From contig NC_060026.1 in NCBI RefSeq assembly GCF_021134715.1, forward strand, positions 14,623,001 to 14,687,000: a DNA stretch of 64,000 bases, in the 5' to 3' direction. This document shows, in pieces, positions 52,649 through 64,000 of this stretch (the first letter of the stretch is position 1; each line of letters starts with the position of its first letter). The position numbers and the translations under genes were made by a program. The notes beneath the pieces were generated by a model that searched no databases, was not told the origin of the DNA, and was given only the letters and a program-made list of their open reading frames with translations. The DNA is from Daphnia pulex (Eukaryota; Arthropoda; Branchiopoda; Diplostraca; Daphniidae).

Positions 52649-54898
52649 CTAATTCGCTGCAGAGCTTTTCCTCGGGCTAGTCTCGTAAGCTTTCTTCAAA
52701 CGCTTCCGAAGTTCAGCCGGAAATTTATCGAAACATTTTTTACAAGTCGGTTTCAAGTCGAATTCGTAGAACTTGGTTTTCTGCGACATTTTTGTGTCAC
52801 AAACCGAACAAGCGAAATGGTGAACACACCAGGCTTTGTTCAATGCGGTAAACACTGAAAAGAAAAGCCAATCAAGGTGTTAATGTCTTAAAAGAAGAAC
52901 ATGTATAAAATGCTTTACCATCTCCTCCAATAACTTGATTGCAAACGAAGCAAAGATTGCCGAAAAGCTGATGATAATGGGTTTCGCAATAGGCAAGACC
53001 CTTCTTCTCATAATGGCGATTACCCAAGAACGGTTTCTCGCATTTGGCGCATACGAAATGCTACAAATCAATCCATTGTAATAGGTAAATTTAATCCCTG
53101 TGATGATTTCATTAAGTTTTATACCTCAACATGAAAATGCTTTCCTAACGCCGTAACGACACGCTCTTCAATTGGACGACGGCAAGCACCACAAATTGGA
53201 ATACCCATTTTGTCGTGGCATCTCAAGCAATACAACTCGTTCTGTGTAAATTTTAAACAATTGTCACAAAGATATTAAATGTTAAAAAATAATGTGAAAT
53301 ACCATCTCATTAGCGGTGAAACCTGGTCTGCTTTTAACTTCACGTGCGTCCGCGTTGAGTTCGATTCCGCAAGACGAACAGTTGAAATGATAAGGATGAT
53401 AGACTTCGCCACGGAAACGTAGCGGACGATCATCAATCATAGAGCTAAATAAAAATAATGATCCTTAGATTCCGATGAAATTTTCAACTATACACAGCAC
53501 TTACTGGCACTTATGGCAGACATGTTTTCCCAAGCTGGCGGCTTTTGCTCGAGCGTTACAATCGTGGCAGAGTGCCTTATTCTGGTGACGAATGAACCCC
53601 TGGTCGGCTAGTTCTTTGTCACACATCTCGCAGAGGAAGCACTTGGGATGCCAATTGGCATTCATTGCTTTAATAACACGACCGATGATAAATTCACCTA
53701 AGAATACAAAAAATGCGTTATTATTTAAAAATCTATGAATTAGTCAATCGATTTAACGCTTACCACAGCGACCGCAACAAGGAGCAAAGAGCATCTGAAA
53801 ATCATGCTCACAATACTTGCGACCCTCAAACTCGTAAAAAATTCCTTCTGGAAAGGAGCGAAAGCATTGAGCGCACCTGTGAAAGATTAAGAAATTAGAA
53901 TTCAATTTCAAGTAAAAATGTTGGTGTGAGTACTTACACAAAGCACTGGGGATGCCACAGCTCTCCATTTGTATTGACAATCTTTTCATGAGGCTCAAAA
54001 CCATAATCACACCTCACACATTGGGTGTTCTTGTACATATCGCTTTAAAGTTCAAACCATTATTAGTTTCTTGAAATTCAGAATGTGTGAAATCTACTAT
54101 ACTAACTGTTAAACCACAATACCTATCAATATTACTAGGTTTAAGGTTTCTAGAAGGAAGTTTAGGAGGGCTGTTAGCATAAGTATTTTTTAAAATGTAA
54201 GTTTGAACTGAATTCAAGCTAGGTATCTGAGGAAGTGGTTGATTTTGAATTCCCTTCGGAACATCATTAGATGTAAGGTCTTCAAGCAAACCCTCAAGTT
54301 CATTTACTTCACTTGCACTTGCACTTGGTTTCATCTTATCCTCCATTCTTCTAAGGTAAAGGTTACTATTTTCAAAGGGTTTAAGAACAAGAATGTTAGG
54401 TCTTTTTGCCATGGTGAAAAATGGAGTTTCTTCAGTGAACACAACCGAAATGTCCAGCAATTTATGGGGTGAAGAACGGCAATTGATAACTAAATGTGTT
54501 ATCTCATGTGTGGCCACTTCAAGAGCTTATTAATATCAGTAATAGTATTTATCTTATCAATAGCTTACCCAGGCGGCATTTGAAATGAACACAACGATAA
54601 AATAAACTCAATAACTATAAGAACTTCAACAGATTGTAGAGACCTGTGGACGAAATCGGGTGCTAACACCAACACAAACCGCGCCCGTTCAGAGATCAGC
54701 CCAAATAAGGAGATAATTTTGTGAAAAAAGTGAAAGGGACTAAAATGCGGGAAAAAAGCTAAGAGAAACGCAAAAATACTATGTGCTAAAATTGATAAAA
54801 TTCCTTGTAAAAAAATTAACATTTGGTTCTCGCATTTTTTAAAATTTACCTTAATTCGGATTGAGCCCCGACGAATTTCGAAATCGTTGTTTTAGACA
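52649..54898 (-). CDS. LIMS1: PINCH/LIMS adaptor with five LIM domains
   Basis: PINCH (steamer duck in flies) is the LIM-only adaptor of the ILK-PINCH-parvin complex at integrin adhesions. Exons are 54849-54898, 54123-54350 (optional), 53938-54042, 53764-53876, 53505-53697, 53303-53444, 53125-53241, 52919-53060 and 52649-52854. Including the optional exon gives 431 aa; skipping it gives 355. Five LIM domains are visible, starting at [47 protein letters not shown] and [11 protein letters not shown], each with its Cys/His set. The C-terminus is basic ([14 protein letters not shown]). The first exon reads [16 protein letters not shown] and ends in phase 2. LIM1 contains [20 protein letters not shown], nearly as in human. 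The gene is head-to-head with MON1. Confidence 0.95.
54123..54350 (-). other. Symmetric cassette exon of PINCH with an LD-like motif
   Basis: A 228-nt (76-codon) exon lies between acceptor CCTTAG and donor GTATTG. It is phase 2 on both sides, so inclusion or skipping leaves the frame intact. It encodes a Pro/Ser/Asn-rich segment with [14 protein letters not shown], which resembles the paxillin LD consensus LDxLLxxL. The frame also stays open upstream to an ATG at 54412, so an alternative start there is possible. Confidence 0.6.
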
Positions 54899-55230
54899 TT
54901 TCCCTTCTTTTTCTTTATCATTTTACCGCATCTTCTAAATCCACGATTTACTGCATCCGGTCCGTATTATAATGTTTTGATTGACTTGTAGAGCCATCTG
55001 GTGGTCATTCAACGAACTCGATTAATTAATTGTTGTCTTTTCGATATCAGTATATAAAAAGCACACCATTACCTTTGTAAAATTAATTTTCTCTGCATTT
55101 GTGACGTTTTTCAATTATCGGAACTTCAACCCATTTTATTGTGACATCTGACATTAAACGCCGCCCTCTGTACACGCCCCTTCAAAACACGCCGCCAGGT
55201 GATGTAAGAAGCATAATTTTGATAGTAAAC
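54899..55230. promoter_or_regulatory. Divergent promoter region between PINCH and MON1
   Basis: Only 332 bp separate the two start codons, which point away from each other, so both promoters must lie here or in the leaders. A TATATAAAAAG near 55050 could serve the + strand. No other gene is present. Confidence 0.5.
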
Positions 55231-56882
55231 ATGGCTTCAGAAGTAGTAGATTGCGAAATTATTGTTTCGAATTCGGTTAACAATTTTGATGCAGCTACTA
55301 GCTCCAGTCATGGAATTCTTGACAGCAGTGATCCATATGAAAGTCTAAATAATTTAAGCGGTACCAGAACAAATAGTGATTCCAATGATGTGAGCTTAAA
55401 CATACAACCTCCTGCAGACCCCGGTTGTACTGATGGTTTTCAGAACGGTGATGTCGGATTATTAGAAATTGCCGTTGAAGCTCAACCTGATTTGATTTTT
55501 GAATCAGATCTTGTCTCCAATAACCAAGACCAACAATTTGTACGGCCCAGGGTCTACTTAGAACGAGAGTCTTTCAGCAATCAAAATGAGGATTCCATAT
55601 CACGTACAACCAATGTGAGATTTACTGAGTAATAATCTCCCCTCAAGATTTGTTAAAAAGCATTAATGAATCAGGCTTCATCAATCTTGGAAGAAAATTC
55701 CCTGCCAGCTGCTGCTGGTGATGAAGAGAGTGGATCAGACTCCTTGCTGTGGAAAAATCAAAAGAAACATTTCTTTGTCTTGAGTGAAGCAGGAAAACCC
55801 ATCTACACAAGGTTGGGTTTGAATTAGCTATTTGTCATTTTTTATAATTAATTGTTTTCCTTTTTAAATTACAGACATGGAAATGAGGAGCAGCTTGTTA
55901 CCTTATTTGGAGTGATGCAGGCACTTGTTTCATTTGTGGAAGATGGGGAAGACTCCATGGATATGATTTTGGCTGGTGATACCAAATTTGTTTTTCTACA
56001 CAAAACACCTCTTATTTTGGTAGCTGTTTCGAAATTACGAGATAGTGTACTTCAGTTACAGCTGCAATTAGAGTAATGCAATTATAAATTTTTTAGTTAG
56101 TTTCAAATCTAAATTGCTGCCTTTTTAGGTATATCTTCAATCAAATCTCTAGCGTTATTACTCGAGCACACCTTGAAAAAATCTTTGAGCAGAGGCGAAA
56201 TTACGATCTTCGGAGGCTTTTAGGTATGCCTTGACTTCTTAGTAATCGAGTTAAAATCTTTCCTTTATATAATTATTTGTTTTTTTAGCTGGTTCCGAAC
56301 GACTCATGGATAATTTGGTCAACTACATGGACACCGATTTTTCCGTTCTACTTGGTGCAGTCAAATGCCTACCGATGCCTTCTTGTGACCGAGATGCGGT
56401 CACGCAAACTATCCATCAACAATGTAGCAAAATTAAGGTGTCTTTACAGTTAGAATTCAAATGCTCACGTCTCGGGTGACTAAACATTTTCTTTCCGTTT
56501 TTACAGGGCTTAGTCTTCACTGTGTTGATTGGTAACAATCAGTTGATCAGTTTGGTGCGTGTTAACAAAAAGCACCTGCTTCATCCCTCTGATGTACATC
56601 TAATCATCAATCTAGTAAACTCATCCGAAACATTTAAAACGGCTGAAGGTTGGACCCCCATATGCCTTCCACATTACGATCCGAGGTCTGGCCCTTATCC
56701 ATTACAAAACTGCAAAATCAGACATTTTTATTTGTTAATTTTTTATTTTCTCGAATTAGAGCGTTTTTGTACGTTCATGCGTCATACCTGAGTGAAGATT
56801 GTCAAGCGTGCCTGCTCTTTTTTACTACCGATCGTGATTCTTTTTTCAGTCTTTCCGATGCCAAAAAGAATATCGTCGATGT

Positions 56883-56914
<32 letters not shown>

Positions 56915-57537
56915 CAGTTTCTTGGCTGCTTAATCTAATCGATATTTTGGTTCCTTTGTCCAGAGACTACGACGCCACAATAACATTCTCGAATCGATCA
57001 CTCTGGCTTTACATTCGATCTGCCCTATCCTTAGTCAAGTGGGCTGTTCGGATATCCGACATTTTGTGTACAAGTCAAGATTGTCTGCTCAGTACACTTA
57101 TTCTAATAATGGTCCGCCTTATCAACATGAACAAGGGCAGCTCTATTTAATGGATCTCTACCGACATGTTCACGGTCGCATGCATTCTCCATCACGCCCA
57201 TTGAAAATGATGTGTCACACTGCTGAAAAAGAGATACTTTTTGGCTTGGTAAGTTGTTTCAAAATAAAATGGCTCACCTTTTTTAGATTTACTTACTAAT
57301 AATATGATTTATCTTCAATATCTTATCAGGTTACTCCTACTTATGAACTATATATGGTCGTAGAGCCGATGACGACAAAAGCGGCAATAATGAACGCGGC
57401 CAATGCTATACTTAAGGTAATTGAATGGCTCCGATGTACTGAATCCACATTTATAGGTTGATTGTTATTATGTTCCCCTTTAGTGGAGTAAGCGTGAAGA
57501 AGAAATCCACTTCATCACTACTTCAGGAAGTTGGTAA
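55231..57537 (+). CDS. MON1: MON1, subunit of the Mon1-Ccz1 Rab7 exchange factor
   Basis: MON1 acts with CCZ1 to recruit and activate Rab7 at maturing endosomes and autophagosomes. Ten exons (55231-55614, 55675-55811, 55875-56072, 56129-56223, 56289-56437, 56507-56685, 56760-56880, 56964-57248, 57330-57416, 57484-57537) give 562 aa. An acidic, Ser-rich N-terminus of about 150 residues precedes the longin region: KHFFVLSEAGKPIYTRHGNE, LFGVMQALVSFVED and FVFLHKTPLILVAVS. Later family segments include EGWTPICLPHYDP, CLLFFTTDRDSFF and RHFVYKSRLSAQYT. The C-terminus ends EEEIHFITTSGSW. The intron before exon 8 carries a T29 run with a decoy acceptor; using the decoy would introduce a stop. Confidence 0.93.
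56886..56914. repeat. T29 homopolymer in a MON1 intron
   Basis: Twenty-nine consecutive T directly precede CAG (56915-56917), forming a very strong-looking polypyrimidine tract 46 bp before the acceptor that keeps frame (ends at 56963). Confidence 0.9.
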
Positions 57538-57693
57538 AGTACCGAATGCAGCCTTCCTTTACATTCACCTTCGTTTTTCATGCATCATGATATATTTAGA
57601 CTTCCAGATTTATCTGTTATGGTTGTGTTAATATTCATTCCATTTGTGATACATTATAACTGCAAATGAGAAAACGAATCTTTTGTAGAATTT

Positions 57694-57699
57694 TTTATT
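57694..57699 (-). terminator. SACM1L poly(A) signal (reverse AATAAA)
   Basis: The forward TTTATT gives AATAAA on minus, about 155 bp after the SACM1L stop, between it and the MON1 stop. Confidence 0.55.
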
Positions 57700-57854
57700 G
57701 AAGTTCTACAATATATCTTTAAAGAACTATCCAACCAAGAGATGTGTGGGGACACTTAGTAGCCAATTGCAGGAAAAAAGGGTAAGGGCTTAAAACAAGT
57801 GATAGGAAGAGAAAATTTTTAGTGAAATATCGCCAACTTGTAAATGATTAAACT

Positions 57855-60404
57855 CTACAATTCCAGCTGTTTGGGTATTTGATTTCTGCGAACTAGCTTT
57901 GGCCAGTCAACAAATTCGGGGCCATTGACCACGATAAAATAAGAAGATGCTACTGCCATGCCCGACCAAAAAAGAAGATACAAAAGGCTTTCGGTGCTCA
58001 GTTCTAAGAAGAAAAAAAAAATTTAATATGTTTCTATTAATGAAATCTTTTAATAAATTATTTACCACTCGGGAGCAAGACGGTTACAAATACCATAGTG
58101 GCCGCGATACACCAGATTCCGGGAAGCTAGACGAAAAATAACAACATTCCACATAGTAAAAAAAAAAAGAAGTGAAAGGAAAACATAGTAATACGAACCA
58201 GTAAATATTTCCAACCACGATCGATACGGGGTGCAAGTCTGCCCTCTTCAACTACATAATTACCAAGAAAGAGGTCGATGGCATCCTGCAGAGGTAATAA
58301 AAGATTGTCAAAAGACACAGAAAGGTCAACCAAATGAGATAAATTCGAAGAAAAAGAAATGTACTTGTCGAAAACCATCAGCGAAATTATTCTTGTAGTA
58401 GCGGACGAGCGAATTGACTCCATCACGAAGCAAGCCAGCTTTGGTCCTTTTTCCAAGGCGAGTAAAATCAGTTTTTAAGGCTCCTGTACCCGAATACTGA
58501 GTCGAAATGACGTCAGCGTGATCGGCCCAAATATTCTTGAATAGACTTTCAAAATCTTGCTGATCTTCAACGCGCTGGCCTTCACTTAAAATGCCGAATT
58601 TCTGAAATTAATTCAAGATTGCACAAGACATTTTTTTTTTATAGTCTGGAGTCTCTAATTATTTAAGATAGAAATACCATGAACACTTGTTGAAGGTTTC
58701 GTCGGGCTAAGAGACTCTGTAAGACGTTGGTTCTGTCCAAGCAATCAATGCAATTCGTTCGGAAAACACCGTCTTGCTGGCGAACTACTGTTCCATCTTT
58801 AAGCAGCATGAAATATACATATTCCTCTTGTTCAGCGCTGACGCGGTCGAGAAGAATACTCAATCGATCGTAGCGCATTTTTCTACACTCGTGATGAAAA
58901 TCAAAAGCTTCATATCTAATAAGCAATAAAATGTCGACGTTGAATGCAAATTTAACTAGTAGTGCTGTGATAAGATTGGCTTACTTTACAAATGGGCTTC
59001 GAAAGCTGTTGATTACATCTGAAAAGGCTTTTTCTAGTTTCCCTTCTGCTCCTTTTTGATCAATCTTAATGTGAAGAAATGTTAAAAAATAGTGATGCAA
59101 TGAAATTTACTATAATTACTTACCAAGTTTAGGATAACTTGTTTCCCATAATTCAAAACTTGGAAATCGAAATGTCTGGAAAGTCCCTCCAGATGATTAG
59201 CGCCTTGTACCGCTTCGGGTTTCGGTTTGTATTTCAGGGTGGGCAATTGAGACCAAAAGATTGGAATAGATCCCCTAGTCTAAAGTGGATAAAGTTTTAG
59301 TAACGCACAAGAACACAATAACAAAACTTGTTACCTGAATAAAAGAGCATTTGTCGCCTTGATATTCGATAATTTGTTCGGTTTCAACGTAGTTGGCCAC
59401 TTGACCCTCCTGATCTACGCCCCTCATGAAAAATCGAGTACCAGCTCTGTAACAGCATCGCCGTGAAATAAGCGTGTAGAGTAATTTCTTCCGGTTAACT
59501 GTAACGTGATGGGTCTGAACAACTGTTTTAAAACGGTAATGTTAGAAACTAGCTGGGAAAAATTAACACAGTTTTTTTAGCGGGAATAGAAAGTCAACTC
59601 ACATCCTAGCATTACAGGTAAAACAAACTTTGCCATCTCCGGCTGACTGACCAGATCACGAATAAGATGACGATTCCAAACAAATCTTTCATCAGCTCTT
59701 TCATGTAATGGTATCTGAAAATTAAACACAACACATAAATTAATAGAGAACTTTTTTCAGCTGTTCATGCTGAATTTGACTAACCTGTAAAAATTCTGGC
59801 ATAGTGTTGTGCAGCCTTTGCAGGGAATGTGTTAAATCATATGTATATGAGAAGTACAAGTGTGGAATATTGAGGACATGCTCAATCATTGCTGTGTACA
59901 CTTTATTATCTGCAAGCTAAGATCAAAAGTTGAATATGATTATTTCAAATTGAATGAATGTTAATCTAAAGGTGACAAAATTTTACTTGTTCTTCATTGA
60001 GATGTAAAATAGTTCTGGCAAACGGTATGATTTCAGTTTCATCAACTTTCCAGATGTCTTGACCATTAACCATTCCAGCCTTTGAACATTTTGTGATGAC
60101 AACCAGATAGGGGCCAGCGAGAAGACGAATGGTTCCAACAATTCCAAAAATTGATCTGCTCTTTGCAGTACTAGGGACATGTTTTCTACCATCAACTAAA
60201 CTAAATTCATGGTTGAGTCTATCAATGACCAGAATGTTTGTTGGATTTTGACTGGGTTCAATAAAAAACTGATCGGAAGTTTCGTGCCTGATAACAAATA
60301 ATCGTGATGAATTATCAATTAAATAAAACCCCATTGAAAATTTGAAACACTTGATACATAAAATAATTAACCACTTACAGTATTAAGCTATCATATACAT
60401 CCAT
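57855..60404 (-). CDS. SACM1L: SAC1 phosphoinositide phosphatase (SACM1L)
   Basis: An ER/Golgi membrane phosphatase that hydrolyses PI4P and other monophosphoinositides. Twelve exons (60379-60404, 59987-60287, 59785-59916, 59603-59714, 59335-59522, 59124-59279, 58985-59064, 58678-58915, 58365-58601, 58199-58285, 58066-58126, 57855-58003) give 588 aa against 587 in human. The catalytic CX5R reads [10 protein letters not shown]. Other matching segments are [54 protein letters not shown] and [16 protein letters not shown]. Two C-terminal membrane segments occur in the last two exons ([30 protein letters not shown]), followed by [10 protein letters not shown]. The 26-nt first exon starts MDVYDSLIL. 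The gene converges on MON1. Confidence 0.96.
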
Positions 60405-61419
60405 ATTGAAGACTTTGAAGTTTCTTTGAAATTGGCAGTCACCACTTTTGAGCGAACCTCTAAACTTGCAAATTAAAGCTCCACTGCCGATAACTGGGAC
60501 TGATTACTAGTCTGCTCTGGTCTTCTGTCAAGACGAGACAGGTTTTACCGGTAGGGAAGGGAATATCTAATTTCATTTTACACGACCAATAGATGGCGTT
60601 CATTAAAAATTTAATAGAAAATAGAATCACTGATTTGCGAAACTGAAGATTGTATTGACGATTACTTATTACACAATATACGATTAGACACTACATCCCT
60701 TTTAAAACTCGAACCCAAAATTATCTATAATTGGCAAGGACTTCCAAGCCAAAGCTGTTTAGTAGTAGAAAACGTAATTTTAAGCATCCCTCTCGCTAAC
60801 TTACAATGTTCATGGACTTGAGGAATTATGGAAATGAGACGAATTTCATCAGAATACGACAAAAATGCCAAATATTTGAATACAAGCAAGAGAGAGATGC
60901 GGATCTCGTTCAGTTCCGGTGATGATAAAAGGGGGAACGCTTAATATTAAGGAGCGGATTACGGGAGGACGAACTTTTGTGGCACTCATCGTTACCCAGA
61001 CAAAAAATGTTCAAATATTAGGTTTCATGCAGTACACATGACATGGTATGGTGGTGGTGGTGGGAAGTAAAAGGATGAACAGGAGAAGACAGAATCTTTA
61101 AACATAGGGAAAAGAACACCACAAAAAAGTATAGAGACTGTACACGTGTTTAAACAGCAGTTGCTTTTGGCGTTTCTTATCAACCGGCCAGGATGCAGTT
61201 CATGTGAAAACCGTCTTTACGTACAGTAATGTAATAAGATGGTACTTAAATTTATTATTATTTTTTTAGCTCCATTCACTTCTTTTCATGGTGTTAAGGG
61301 AAACAAAATCGTCTCTTCACTAACACCTCTTCCACTCCCAATTCCACGTCACTATTAGTTGACAGGTACAATCGTTTTTTTCCCCAGCCAACTACACGGC
61401 AATTGTCTCTCGGTGAATT
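60405..61419. other. SACM1L upstream and CK2-alpha 3' region
   Basis: No coding exon is seen. The left part should hold the SACM1L promoter. The remainder is probably CK2-alpha 3' UTR on the minus strand, with candidate reverse AATAAA at about 61251. Confidence 0.4.
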
Positions 61420-63596
<2,177 letters not shown>

Positions 63597-64000
63597 GGTG
63601 GAAAATGTAGATCTGCTTGGTTCACACCTTCCCTGCTTAAAGGCACCTAAATGTAAAATTAATTTTGTAACACATGGGAACAACACCACACCAAACTGGA
63701 TAAACTGATAGCTCGCACTTCAATGCCCTGAAGTGCTCAATTTTATCACTGGCTTTAGAACAAACAACTTCATTTTAGGGCAGTTAACTTTTTTACTTTC
63801 TTACTGCACTCAGGTGTTACCATATTTTAACTGAATGTACAATATGTTGGGTCATCAACAAAGGATATGACCGGTTTAGGTGGACGAAAAAGTTGAAGCC
63901 TCGCGGCTAGTCCACATAGTACTTTGGCATTTTCTTACCTGCAAGATGGAAGGTGTTTGAAATAAATCGGTTGTTGTTTGGCGTTGGACAGAATCTAATA
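63597..64000 (-). other. CK2-alpha 5' UTR exons and intron
   Basis: On minus, a TTTAG acceptor places the coding exon's 5' end at 63646, giving about 50 nt of leader. An upstream noncoding exon would end at 63939 before GTAAGA and continue leftward in transcript terms to about 64000. No other gene is seen. Confidence 0.5.

Overview
The window is eukaryotic genomic DNA carrying about 20 intron-rich protein-coding genes. Most introns are 50-100 bp with GT-AG borders, 3' UTRs are short, CA/GT/AAC microsatellites are common, and almost every recognisable protein resembles an animal ortholog. Proteins such as PINCH and VGLL4 are arthropod-like, and the compact architecture suggests a crustacean, most likely a Daphnia-type cladoceran. 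That identification is inference from style and content. No bacterial, organellar or viral segment was seen. Exon coordinates were assigned by eye from splice signals, reading-frame continuity and remembered family sequences; no alignment was run.

Layout, left to right: the 3' part of ZRANB2 (+) converges on SSR4/TRAP-delta (-). A PLK2/3-class polo-like kinase (-, 5.2-12.5 kb) has a long low-complexity 3' region. Next come an ERI1/ERI3-type exonuclease (-) and an unrecognised single-pass membrane protein (+). TOLLIP (-) is followed by a THAP zinc-finger gene (-) and a hAT-transposase-derived gene with two BED fingers (-). A 944-bp terminal-inverted-repeat element with 9-bp target duplications lies in the divergent promoter between the hAT-like gene and ATG7 (+). 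ATG7 converges on VGLL4 (-), which has two alternative first exons. Then follow NT5DC1 (+), syntaxin-7-type Qa-SNARE (+), CCDC103/DNAAF19 (+), eIF1 (-), SAP30BP (+), an SLC41-type Mg2+ transporter (-), PINCH/LIMS (-), MON1 (+), SACM1L (-) and casein kinase 2 alpha (-).

Functionally this is mostly ordinary housekeeping content. Endolysosomal and autophagy functions are frequent (TOLLIP, ATG7, syntaxin-7, MON1, the phosphoinositide phosphatase SACM1L), but nothing shows that they form a co-regulated unit. Genes tend to alternate as convergent and divergent pairs. PINCH/MON1 and eIF1/SAP30BP share short divergent intergenic regions, and ZRANB2/SSR4 and CCDC103/eIF1 have nearly abutting opposed poly(A) signals.

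The less ordinary signals are these: the young inverted-repeat element beside the ATG7 start; an internally duplicated BED-finger exon pair in the hAT-derived gene, next to a THAP gene; a frame-neutral cassette exon that would add a paxillin-like LD motif to PINCH; the alternative first exons of VGLL4; a cysteine-rich membrane protein I cannot name; and an isolated TATA/Initiator promoter at about 16.86 kb.
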